Assembly: GCA_964017235.1 (NCBI GenBank)
Contig: OZ024932.1
Span: forward strand, 81,595,451-81,659,450
From: Sabellastarte sp. h YS-2021
Taxonomy: Eukaryota; Annelida; Polychaeta; Sabellida; Sabellidae
DNA length: 64,000 nucleotides
Reading direction: 5' to 3'
Part shown: piece by piece, positions 11,061 to 22,363 of the stretch
Layout: each line of letters opens with the position of its first letter
How positions within the stretch are numbered: the first letter of the stretch is position 1
The notes under the pieces: model-generated
What the model saw: only the letters and a program-made list of their open reading frames with translations
What the model was told of the DNA's origin: nothing
Database searches by the model: none
Program-made: the position numbers and the translations under genes

Positions 11061-11686
11061 CTGTTATTGACACTCATTCACGAGTAAGTGTCATTATGCA
11101 CTCATTTAGATAAAAATTATTGTTACATTGCACTGAAGTATCATTGACAAAAAGTTACTAAGTGCAAGGGAATCAAAACCTTTTTTTGTCCAAATTATTT
11201 GCAAGAAAACTGTTGATACTTGTCTCATTAGATTTGTAGGTGGGTTAATTAGAGTCTCAGCAGAGTATTTCACTTTTGGCAACCTCAAGATCTTAACAAT
11301 GTTTAACAATTTTTTAGTTACCACATTTAGGCCCATGTGATCGATTGGTTAGAAAGAGTATGCATACTTTCAGAAAATAACATTTTCAGCTACATTTTCA
11401 TTGAGATTGTGTGCAAATTTCAAATCTCTAGCTACTGTGCTACTTAAATCAATATAATAAGCTCCTAAGAATTACAAGGAAGTGAGCTTTTCACTGAAAT
11501 TATTGTTCAGCTGTACTGTTTCTTGCAGATCATTCTGTGCAAGTTTCTAGCTGCTAAATTCAAATGCTGGAAAAATTAAATCAATTCTTAATTAGCTTAT
11601 GATTGAAAAACTGAAGAATTAAACTTCAATAAGTAAGGTTGTTCACCTACGTTTTCATGTGGACTCCTGTGTGTTTTTTTTCACAG
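11061..11686. other. Non-coding stretch with an imperfect hairpin
   Basis: An imperfect palindrome at 11069-11092 (outer arms GACACT and AGTGTC) resembles a HINE 5' hairpin, but no matching 3' end was found. The remainder, up to a T-rich splice acceptor, shows only weak similarity to HINE array phrases ('ctagctactgtgcta'). Confidence 0.35.
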
Positions 11687-11913
11687 AAATGGGCGCATTA
11701 CTGAGCCGTAAACAAGATGTAAACGTGAAAGATCTAATAACTACACAATCAATGTTACCAGGATATTCTGGAGAAAGAACCTTTGAGAACACAGTCTCCT
11801 ACAGTGACCAGTTAGCAAGACCACCATTGAACCAGGTCTCAAGAGCTGGAGTGTCTAGGAGCACTGAAGAACATTGGAGTCAGATGAAAGCATGTGAAGG
11901 AGCCAAAACAAAG
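11687..11913 (+). CDS. Orphan coding exon starting MGALLSRKQ
   Basis: A pyrimidine-rich acceptor ending TTTTTTTCACAG precedes 11687, and a donor AAG|GTTTGT follows 11913. ATG at 11689 opens 75 full codons, so the exon ends in phase 0. The product begins MGALLSRKQDVNVKDLITTQ and is polar. A Met-Gly start with Ser at position 6 would suit N-myristoylation, an inference from six residues only. It cannot be the exon directly before the zinc-finger gene at 38583, because splicing AAG to that exon gives an early stop; no other phase-0 acceptor exon was recognised. It may be the first coding exon of a gene whose rest lies outside, or of a transcript with small exons I missed. No family recognised. 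Confidence 0.6.
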
Positions 11914-11946
11914 GTTTGTCTCTATTTACAACCAGTTTACCTTATT

Positions 11947-13616
11947 ATCTCCCGCCCAGCTCGCCGGCGGGAGATTATAATTTGCACCATGTTTGTGCGT
12001 CCGTGCGTGAGTGTGTCACACAGTTTTTTCTGAAACTACTACAGTTACACATTTTTGGTAAATTACTAATCCTAATGAATTTTTACGCCCTTCAATATTT
12101 TTTGGGTTTGGTGAACTTTGGCCTATTTTGGAGTGAGTAATAGCACTTTAACCTAATATAATTATATGACTTATAACTCTCAAACTATTGCATTTAGAGT
12201 ATTTTGTTCCAATATGTTGTTCAGCTACTTTCTCCACAGCTACAACATGGTCAGTAGTTTGGAAGTGTATCTCCATAGCTAAAGTGAGTAATAGCTACTT
12301 TGTCAATTTTTAATGATAACCATAATGAGTAAATGGCGTATATCTTCAAAAGTATTGCAGCTACACAATTTCTCTCAAATACGTTGTTCATCTACTTTTT
12401 TGTGAACTGTGACATATTTAAGTTTCACAACTGTTGCTCAATATACGAGTGAGTAATGGCTACTTTATTGCTACTTTTAGTGAAAATGTGAAAAATCACA
12501 AATATCTCGCAAACCGTAAGAGATAGAGCAATTTCGAGTGAATTTTTGACCCACAGGGTAGTACAAGAGTATCCTATTCAAAGGAAAAAAAATTCAATTT
12601 TCGCCACATTTGGCAGCCATCTTGGATTTTAGTGGAAAATAAAACATTGAAAATATCTTGGAAATGGTAAGAGATAGAGTGATTTCGAGCGAATTTTTGA
12701 CCCACAGGGTAGTACAGGAGTATCCTGTGCCTAGGGGAAAAGTTTCAATTTTCGCCACTTTTGGCGGCCATCTTGGATTTAAGCGGAAAATGAACAAGTG
12801 TGACTGTCTCGAAAACTGTAAGAGATAGAATGATTTCGAGTGAATTTTTGACCCACAGGGTAGTACAAGAGTATCCTATGCAAAGGGGAAAAATTTCAAT
12901 TTTCGCCACTTTTGGCAGCCATCTTGGATTTTAGTGGAAAATGAAAAAGTGTGAATATCTCGAAAACTGTAAGAGATAGAGTGATTTCGAGTGAATTTTT
13001 GACCCACAGGGTAGTACAAGAGTATCCTGTGCAAAGGGGAAAAATTTCAATTTTCACCACTTTTGGCGGCCGTCTTGGATTTAAGCAGAAAATGGAAAAG
13101 TGTGAATATCTCGAAAACCGTAAGAGATAGAGCGATTTCGAGCAAATTTTTCACGCGCAGGATAGTACAGGAGTATCTTGTGCATAGGGGAAAATTTCAA
13201 TTTTCGCCACTTTTGGCAGCCATCTTGGATTTGAGTGGAAAATGAAAAAGTGTAAATAGTTCGAAAACCATAAGAGATAGATCGATTTCGAGCGAATTTT
13301 TTGACCCACAGGGTAGTACAAGAGTATCCTGTGCTAAGGGGAAAAATTTATTTTTGCCACTTTTGGTGGCCATCTTGGAGCGGAAACTAAAACATTGAAA
13401 ATATCTAGAAAAAGGTAAGATAGAGCGATTTCAAGCAAATTTTTCATCCGCAGGGAAGTACAGGAGAAACCTGTGCCTAGGGGAAAATTTCAATTTTCGC
13501 CACTTTTGGCAGTCATCTTGGATTTTAGCGGAAAAGGAAAAATGTGAATATCTTGGAAAAGGTATTTATTCCCATTTAATACTCGGCGGGAGATACACAC
13601 TACGGCAGTGGTCTTG
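11947..13616 (+). mobile_element. HINE2 copy A: Helentron-like element
   Basis: The 5' hairpin at 11947-11975 has a 10-bp stem (ATCTCCCGCC/GGCGGGAGAT) and a 9-nt loop. GGCGGGAGAT returns at 13585-13594, followed by a short hairpin at 13599-13612 (ACTAC, GGCA, GTGGT) and a CTTG end at 13616. The body starts with a few eroded units related to HINE1 array B (about 12000-12480). About seven units of about 151 bp follow (12480-13560), with 'tatctcgaaaaccgtaagag', 'gatttcgagcgaatttttga', 'cccacagggtagtacaagag' and 'ttggcggccatcttgg'. It begins 33 bp after the donor of the upstream exon. There is no coding capacity. Confidence 0.7.
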
Positions 13617-14157
13617 TATTATTATATAATAATAAACTGCATAAATTTTAAACAAGAGTTCCCAAGTATTATATTATATAGAATCCCTATAGAATTTGTC
13701 TTGTCAGAACTTAAACCAATAGTTATATAATTAGATGTTTTAATTTTTACATTAACCCAAATTAAACTGGCAGAATAGCTCCTAAGCATAACTGATATGG
13801 GCTCAATACTGTCCAATATAAAAAGTAAAACCAATCTTAAATTCAATTTCATGCCCATTTTTCAAAGTGTTAATAGCCCCAAAATGCTTTGAACATATGA
13901 AAACTTCGGTGTTAAAAACTTAAAACAGACCATAAATAACAGTCTTCATAAAAAAAATCGAGATTTTGAAAAGTATACTGACATGAGACTTTAGAACCAG
14001 TATAAATAATAATCATAGAGCAAAACAGTTGAAGGGATGATGTATTTATAAAATCATAGCTTCCTGGTTTCAAAAAAGCGAAAGTGTTATTTAGACATTA
14101 AAAATATGTATTTGTCCAGCGAATTACATTCAACACACAACTGATTATTAAAATAGT
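13617..14157. other. Non-coding stretch, nothing recognised
   Basis: AT-rich sequence; the minus-strand open frame of 78 codons has no supporting signal. Confidence 0.4.
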
Positions 14158-16864
14158 CTGTGTGGCAGACTCTGCCATCCTGCACTTTTTATGTCGTCAC
14201 TCTGCGGTGTGGGCGTCCGCGTGAACAACTTCTCCTCCAAAACTACAAGGCTCAGAGACATGCTGTTTGTTTTAAAAGATACCTAAACTATCGAGGATGA
14301 AAAACTGTTCGAGGCATGCAAATCTATCTGTCCATCTGTTTGCTAGAGCCATTACAAGTGAGGTACCTCCACCAAAAGTGTGAAAATTTCACCATTTTAT
14401 TACAATTTTCTCAATGACTATTGCAGGGATTTCTCTCATATCTTGCATATATGTGCTAGGCCACAAATAGATTCCCTTGTGTGAATATCAGGTCTGGATC
14501 TTTCTTAATTTGTTTTTTATGAATTTTTAAAATAATTTTAATGCATTAAAATTCATGAAATCATGCACTAAATCACTTATTTTCTCATTGACTATTGCAG
14601 GGATTTCTCTCTTATCGTGCATATATGTACTAGGCCACAAGTAGATTCCCTTGTGTGAGTGTCAGGCCAGGATCTCTCTTAATTATTTTTTATGAATTTT
14701 AAAAATAATTTTTAATGCATTAAAATTAATGAAATCATGCACTAAATCACTAATAACTTTAAAAGTATTGCATTTAGAGCATGGTGAGTAAATTGGGAGT
14801 CTATCTCTATAGCTAAGTGAGTAATAGCTAGTTTCTGACTTTTCAGTACCTTCCATAATGAGTAAAATCACTTGTAACTTGAAAACTATTGTGGTTAGAG
14901 AATTTTGTATAAACATGTTATTCAGCTACTTTTGGGTCAGCTATAACATAGTAAAATTTCAGACATGTAGCGCATTGCATAGCTGAGTAATAGCTACTTT
15001 GAGGTTATCACTGTTGAATAAATCAGTTGTAACTTGGAAACTATTGTTTTTACAGTATTTTCTTTAAAAATAATATTCACCTACTTTTCAGTCAGCTAGA
15101 ACATACTGCAATTGCGACCTGTAGCTCATAGCATAGTTGAGCAATAGCTACTTTCAGGTTCTCCCTGTTGAGTAAATCAGGTTTAACTGGAAAACTATTG
15201 CATTTAGAGCATTTTGTTTAAATATGTCATTCACCTACTTTCAGGTGAGCTATAATATAGAAAAGTTGCAAACCTGTAGCGCATTGCATAGCTGAGCAAT
15301 AGCTATTTTCAGGTTTTCACTGTTGAGTAAATCACTTAAAACTTTAAAACTATTGCATTTAGAGAATTTCCTTGAAATATGTTATTCAGCAACTTTTGAA
15401 TCAGCTATAACATAGTAAAGTTGTAAACCTGAGCAATAGCTACTTTGAGGTTCTCACTGTTGAGTAAATCAGTTGTAACTTGAAAACTATTGCATTTAGG
15501 CTATTTTCTTCAAATATGTTGTTCACCTACTTTTGGGTCAGCTATAACATAGTAAAATTGGAGACCTGTAGCTCATTGCATAGCTGAGGAATAGCTACTT
15601 TGAGCTTATCACTGTTGAGTAAATCAGTTAACTATTGTATTTAGAGTATTTTGTTATTAACATACTTTTGGGTCAGCTATAACATAGTAAAACTGCAAAC
15701 CTGTAGCTCATTGCATAGCTGAGCAGTAGCTATTTTTAGGTTTTAACTGTTGAGTAAATCAGTTATAACTTGAAAACTTGTATTTAGAGAATTTCCTTGA
15801 AATATGTTGTTCATCTACTTTTGGATCAACTATAACATAGTAAAGTTACTGACCTGTAGCTCATAGCATAACTGAGCAATAGCTACTTTGAGGTTCTCAC
15901 TGTTGAGTAAATCAGTTGTAACTTGAAAACTATTGCATTTACAGTATTTTGTTTAAAATAGGTTATTCATGTACTTTTCAGTCCGCTATAACATAGTGGA
16001 ATTGCAGACCTGTAGCTCATTGCATACATGAGCAATAGCTATTTTCCGGTAATCACTTTTGTGTGAATCACTTGTAACTTGAAAACTATTGCACTTAGAG
16101 AGTTTTCTTCAAATATGTTATAAATCTACTTTTGGGTCAGCCATAACATAGTAAAATTGCCGACATGTAGCTAATTGCAAAGCGAAACAATAGCTACTTC
16201 CAGGTTCTCACTGTTGAGTAAATCAGTTGTAACTTGAAAACTATTGCATCTGCAATATTTCGTGTAAATGTGTTATTCATCTACTTTTCAGTCAGTTATA
16301 ACGTAATGAAATTGTATACCTGTAGGTCATAGCATAGTTGAGCTATAGCTACTTCCAGGTTGTCACAGTTGAGTAAATGAGTTTTAACTTGAAACTATTG
16401 CATTTACAGTATTTTTTTAAATGTGTTGTTCACCTTTTTGGGGGTCAGCTATAACATAGTAAAGTTGCAGACCTGCAGCTCATTGCATACATGAGCAGTA
16501 GCTACTTTAAGGGTTTTTATGTTGAGAAAATCAATTGTAACTTGAAAACTATTGCACTTAGAGAATTTCCTTATGTTATTCAGGTACTTTTTGAACAGCA
16601 ATAACATAGCAAAGTTTCAGACCTGTAGCTCATTGCGCTGATGAGCAATAGCTACTTTGAGGTTCTTACTGTTGAGTAAATCAGTTGTATCTTGAAAACT
16701 AGTTCATTTACAGTATTTGGTTTAAATTTGTGATTCACCTACTTTTCGCTCAGCTATAACATAGTATTATTGCAGACTTGTAGCTCAGTACAAAGCTGAT
16801 GAAAAGCTAATTGGCGATTATCACTGTTGATTAAATCACTTGTAACTTGAAAACTGTTGCTTTT
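14158..16864 (+). mobile_element. HINE5: left part of a Helentron-like element, split by a DIRS insertion
   Basis: It starts with a perfect 15-nt palindrome at 14163-14177 (TGGCAGA, C, TCTGCCA). Next comes a 5' region resembling other HINEs ('tccaaaactacaagg'). Then there are two 174-bp direct repeats (phrase GACTATTGCAGGGAT at 14416 and 14590) and about 14 units of 150-155 bp from about 14760. Units contain 'taacttgaaaactattgcat', 'ttcacctacttttgggtcag', 'ctataacatagtaaa' and 'gcatagctgagcaatagcta'. The array stops in mid-unit at about 16864, where the DIRS-like element begins, and resumes at about 26701. Its 3' end is uncertain. Confidence 0.55.
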
Positions 16865-17073
16865 ATTACGCTACAATAGCTTACCATGTGGGACTTAATG
16901 CTGTTCTCAGGTTGCCACACCTGGGGCCAACGTCTAAGAAAAAAAGATCGTTCTTGTTAGCCACCGGATTTTCTGGTAGTTGTCGTCACGTGATAACTTC
17001 TGACCAATCGCCCTACTTTCTCGTTGGCCACGATGGACTGGTAGCAGTTTGTAAATATACAGACATTTTCATT

Positions 17074-17095
17074 AAGCGTCCCTTGCGGGACGCTT
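17074..17095. repeat. HINE1 5' terminal hairpin, loop TTGC (inverted)
   Basis: Same 9-bp arms as at 6387-6408, but the loop is the reverse complement, so the whole palindrome is in the other orientation. Confidence 0.85.
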
Positions 17096-17449
17096 GTTTG
17101 TGTATGGGAGAGCTTCTGGCTCCGCCGGCTCCGCCGGCTCCGCATTTTGTTTTCCTTATAACTCTGTAACCGTTAGGCAGATTCTTTTCAAATTTGGCAG
17201 GTTTAGGCAGTAGCCTTGGGGAATTTTTTTGAATATGCTGCAGTGACATTTCAACCAATCAGAGAGGTCACATGACCAAAAATGTCTTTTTTCGATGGGG
17301 AAGCTTGTCCGGATGATAACTTGAAAGGAATTTTATCAATTCACCTGAAACTTGGCAAATACATTCATTCTATTAAAATCTGGAAATCATTAGATTTTGG
17401 CATTGATTGGTCAAGAAATGGCCGAGTAATTAATGATTAATTAATCATT

Positions 17450-18400
17450 ACGAATTTTCCAAATAAGGAAAACACAAAAATGCTTATATCTCGAAAACCG
17501 TGCTAGATAGAGTGATTTCGACGAAATTTTTGACCCGCAGGGTATCTCTGCGGAGTAGTTTTCCCAATTTTCAAAAAAATTTTGTCTCGCCCAAAATGGC
17601 GGCCATTTTGAATTTTCGAAATTTTCGCAAAAATTGCAAAACACAAAAATGCTTATATCTCAAAAACCGTGCTAGATAGAGCAATTTCGACAAAATTTTT
17701 GACCCGCAGGATATCTCTGCAGAGTACTTTTCCCAATTTTCAAAAAATTTTTGTCTCGCCAAAAATGGCGGCCATTTTGAATTTTCGAAATTTTCGCAAA
17801 AATTGCAAAACATAAAAATGCTTATATCTCGAAAACCCTGCTAGATAGAGCGATTTCGACGAAATTTTTGACCCACAGGGTATCTCTGCAGAGTAGCCAT
17901 GCCAATTTTCAAAAAAATTTTATCTCGCCAAAAATGGTGGCCATTTTGAATTTTCGAATTTTTCGCAAAAATTGCAAAACATAAAAATGCTTATATCTCA
18001 AAAACCCTGCTAGATAGAGCGATTTCGAGGAAATTTTTGACCCGTAGGGTATCTCTGCAGAGTAGCCATGCCAATTTTCAAACAAAAAATTTCTCGCAAA
18101 AAATGGCGGCCATTTTGAATTTTCGAATTTTTCGCAAAATTGCAAAACACAAAAATGCTTATATCTCGAAAACCGTGCTAGATAGAGCGATTTCGACGAA
18201 ATTTTTGACCCACTGGGTATCTCAGCAGAGTAGCCATGCCAATTTTCAAAAAAAATTTGTCTTGCCAAAAATGGCGGCCGTTTTGAATTTTCGAATTTTT
18301 GCGCAAAAATTGCAAAACACAAAAATGCTAATATTTCGAAAACCGTGCTACATAGAGCGATTTCGACGAAATTTTTGATCTTCAGGGTATCTCTGCAGAG
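17450..18400 (+). repeat. HINE1 copy 2 array A
   Basis: About five to six units of about 169 bp, with the same phrases as 6765-7545, including the AAAATGGC-G-GCCATTTT palindrome. Minus-strand frames starting MFCNFC or MCFAIFAQ are repeat translations. Confidence 0.9.
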
Positions 18401-21400
18401 CAGCTATCCCAAAGAGCTTTCACTTGGTGAAGTTTCAGACCCATAGCTAATTGCTCACCTACTCAAAAAGAGTAAATGCGAATTACCTCTAAAAGTATTG
18501 CAGATGGCCAATTTTTCTCAAATAACTCATTCACCTACTTTTGGAAGAGCTTTCACATGGTGAAGTTTCAGATCCATAGCCAATTACTCACCTACTCAAA
18601 ATGAGTAAATGCGAATTATCTCTAAAAGTATTGCAGATAGCCAATTTTTCTCAAATAACTCATTCACCTACTTTTGGGAGAGCTTTCACATGGTGAAGTT
18701 TCAGACCCATAGCTAATTATTTACCTACTCAAAATGAGTAAATGCTAATTATCTGTAAAAGTATTGCGGATACCCAATTTTTATCAAATAACTCATTCAT
18801 CTACTTATGGGAGAGCTTTCACATGGTGAAGTTTCAGACCCATAGCTAATTACTCACCTACTCAAAATGAGTAAATGCGAATTATCTCTAAAAGTATTGC
18901 AGATAGCCAATTTTTCTCAAATAACTCATTCACCTACTTTTGGGAGAGCTTTCACTTGGTGAAGTTTCAGACCCATAGCTAATTACTCACCTACTCAAAA
19001 TGAGTAAATGCAAATTATCTCTAAAAGTATTGCAGATAGCCAATTTTTCTCAAATAACTCATTCACCTACTTTTGGGAGAGCTTTCACTTGGTGAAGTTT
19101 CAGACCCATAGCTAATTACTCACCTACTCAAAATGAGTAAATGCGAATTATCTCTAAAAGTATTGCAGATAGCCAATTTTTGTCAAATTAATCATTCACC
19201 TACTTTTGGGAGAGCTTTCACTTGGTGAAGTTTCAGACCCATAGCTAATTACTCACCTACTCAAAATGAGTAAATGCGAATTATCTCTAAAAGTATTGCA
19301 GATAGCCAATTTTTCTCAAATAACTCATTCACCTACTTTTGGGAGAGCTTTCACTTGGTGAAGTTTCAGACCCATAGCTAATTACTCACCTACTCAAAAT
19401 GAGTAAATGCGAATTATCTCTAAAAGTATTGCAGATAGCCAATTTTTGTCAAATTAATCATTCACCTACTTTTGGGAGAGCTTTCACTTGGTGAAGTTTC
19501 AGACCCATAGCTAATTACTCACCTACTCAAAATGAGTAAATGCGAATTATCTCTAAAAGTATTGCAGATAGCCAATTTTTCTCAAATAACTCATTCACCT
19601 ACTTTTGGGAGAGCTTTCACTCTGTGAAGTTTCAGACCCATAGCTAATTACTCACCTACTCAAAATGAGTAAATGCGAATTATCTCTAAAAGTATTGCAG
19701 ATAGCCAATTTTTCTCAAATAACTCATTCACCTACTTTTGGCAGAGCTTTCACTTGGTGAAGTTTCAGACCCATAGCTAATTACTCACCTACTGAAAATG
19801 AGTAAATGTGAATTATCTCTAAAAGTATTGCAGATAGCCAATTTTTCTCAAATAACTCATTCACCTACTTTTGGGAGAGCTTTCACTTGGTGAAGTTTCA
19901 GACCCATAGCTAATTACTCACCTACTCAAAATGAGTAAATGCGATTTATCTCTAAAAGTATTGCAGATAGCCAATTTTTCTCAAATAACTCATTCACCTA
20001 CTTTTGGGAGAGCTTTCACTTGGTGAAGTTTCAGACCCATAGCTAATTACTCACCTACTGAAAATGAGTAAATGTGAATTATCTCTAAAAGTATTGCAGA
20101 TAGCCAATTTTTCTCAAATAACTCATTCACCTACTTTTGGGAGAGCTTTCACTCTGTGAAGTTTCAGACCCATAGCTAATTACTCACCTACTCAAAATGA
20201 GTAAATGCGAATTATCTCTAAAAGTATTGCAGATAGCCAATTTTTCTCAAATAACTCATTCACCTACTTTTGGCAGAGCTTTCACTTGGTGAAGTTTCAG
20301 ACCCATAGCTAATTACTCACCTACTGAAAATGAGTAAATGTGAATTATCTCTAAAAGTATTGCAGATAGCCAATTTTTCTCAAATAACTCATTCACCTAC
20401 TTTTGGGAGAGCTTTCACTTGGTGAAGTTTCAGGCCCATAGCTAATTACTCACCTACTCAAAATGAGTAAATGCGAATTATCTCTAAAAGTATTGCAGAT
20501 AGCCAATTTTTCTCAAATAACTCATTCACCTACTTTTGGGAGAGTTTTCACTTGGTGAAGTTTCAGACCCATAGCTAATTTACTCACCTACTCAAAATGA
20601 GTAAATGCGAATTATCTCTAAAAGTATTGCAGATAGCCAGTTTTTCTCAAATTAATCATTCACCTACTTTTGGAAGAGCTTTCACTTGGTGAAGTTTCAG
20701 ACCCATAGCTAATTACTCACCTACTCAAAATGAGTAAATGCGAATTATCTGTAAAGTATTGCAGATAGCCAATTTTTCTCAAATAACTCATTCACCTACT
20801 TTTGGGAGAGCTTTCACTTGGTGAAGTTTCAGACCCATAGCTAATTACTCACCTACTCAAAATGAGTGAATGCGAATTATCTCTAAAAGTATTGCAGATA
20901 GCCAATTTTTCTCAAATTAATCATTCACCTACTTTTGGGAGAGCTTTCACTTGGTGAAGTTTCAGACCCATAGCTAATTACTCGTCTACTCAAAATGAGT
21001 AAATGCGAATTATCTCTAAAAGTATTGCAGATAGCCAATTTTTCTCAAATAACTCATTCACCTACTTTTAGGAGAGCTTTCACTTGGTGAAGTTTCAGAC
21101 CCATAGCAAATTACTCACCTACTCAAAATGAGTAAATGCGAATTATCTCTAAAAGTATTGCAGATAGCCAATTTTTCTCAAATAACTCATTCACCTACTT
21201 TTGGCAGAGCTTTCACTTGGTGAAGTTTCAGACCCATAGCTAATTATTCACCTACTCAAAATAAGTAAATGTGAATTATCTCTAAAAGTATTGCAGATAG
21301 CCAATTTTTCTCAAATAACTCATTCACCTACTTTTGGGAGAGCTTTCACTCTGTGAAGTTTCAGACCCATAGCTATTTATTCACCTACTCAAAATGAGTA

Positions 21401-21745
21401 AATGCTAATTATCTGTAAAAGTATTGCGGATACCCAATTTTTATCAAATACTCATTCATCTACTTGTGGGAGAGCTTTCACATGGTGAAGTTTCAGACCC
21501 ATAGCTAATTACTCACCTACTCAAAATGAGTAAATGCGAATTATCTCTAAAAGTATTGCAGATAGCCAATTTTTCTCAAATAACTCATTCACCTACTTTT
21601 GGGAGAGCTTTCACTTGGTGAAGTTTCACACCCATAGATAATTATTCACCTACTCAAAATGAGTAAATGTGAATTATCTCTTAATAGTATTGCAGATAGC
21701 CAATTTTTCTCAAATAACTTATTCACCTACTTTTGGAAGACCTTT
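18401..21745 (+). repeat. HINE1 copy 2 array B, ~133-bp units, about 25 copies
   Basis: Tandem units of the 133-bp type, almost identical over most of the length. Variants such as 'cactctgtgaagtttcag' and 'gaaaatgagtaaatgtg' recur at intervals (about 19620, 20150; 19790, 20055, 20330), so blocks of several units appear to have been duplicated together. Confidence 0.92.
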
Positions 21746-21842
21746 CACACACGAAAATGAAAAATTGTGAATATCTCGGAAAAGCTATTTCTTCTGCTTT
21801 AATGCTCGGCGGGAGATACACACCACGGCAGTGGTCTTGACA
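21746..21842 (+). repeat. HINE2-type 3' end embedded in HINE1 copy 2
   Basis: GGCGGGAGAT at 21808-21817, then 'acacaccacggcagtgg' (hairpin ACCAC, GGCA, GTGGT) and CTTG at 21836-21839, as at the true end of HINE2 copy A. Confidence 0.75.
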
Positions 21843-22363
21843 AAAATTTTTGTCTCCCCAAAAATGGTGGCCATTTTGAATTTTCAAAGTTTTTGCAAAA
21901 CACAAAAATGCTTATATCTCGAAAACCGTGCTATATGGAGTGAACTCAACAAAATTTTGGACCTGCTGGGTATCTCTGCAGAGTAGCCATGCCAATTTTC
22001 AAAATATTTTTGTCTCGCCAAATATAGCGGACATTTTTAATTTTTTTATTTTTTGCAAAACACAAAAATGCTTATATCTTGAAAACCGTGCTAGATAGAG
22101 CAGACTGCGCTGACTTTGGTTGCCACAACAGTATAAGGCTAGAAACGAAGCATTTTCTTAATACTTTAGCACTCACCTTTATATCCTTTTTGGGACGCTT
22201 TGTTTTTGCTATGCAAAAACATTATCTTTTTTTTTTGCGAGCGATCCTCTAGTTTATTTCTCAGACTTTATGTATTGTTGGAGGCTAATATTTGAATATT
22301 TCATTTAAAATATATCATAGATCATTCTGTAAAATTATTATTTTCACAAGTTAAGTATATTCT

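Larger units (their letters stand above)
17071..22252 (+). mobile_element. HINE1 copy 2, nested in the DIRS-like element
   Basis: It has the same plan as copy 1. The 5' hairpin is at 17074-17095 (arms AAGCGTCCC/GGGACGCTT, loop TTGC). Arm GGGACGCTT recurs at 22192-22200, followed by the TTTTTGC/GCAAAAA hairpin, a T-run and CTAG at 22249-22252, followed by TT. The unique 5' section (about 17165-17455) differs from copy 1 at only a few positions over about 290 bp. Array A covers about 17450-18400. Array B covers about 18405-21745, near 25 units against about 20 in copy 1. The close match and different array lengths point to recent transposition with rapid array turnover. Confidence 0.72.

Noticed and set aside
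16910-16930. TGCCACAC as a 3' subterminal match to the HINE5 palindrome
   Set aside because: It lies inside the DIRS-like element, past its left inverted repeat, so the eight-base match is coincidence.
16888-17169. Open frames across 16888-17258 on both strands
   Set aside because: They span the DIRS left end and the HINE1 5' hairpin, and have no domain or splice signals.
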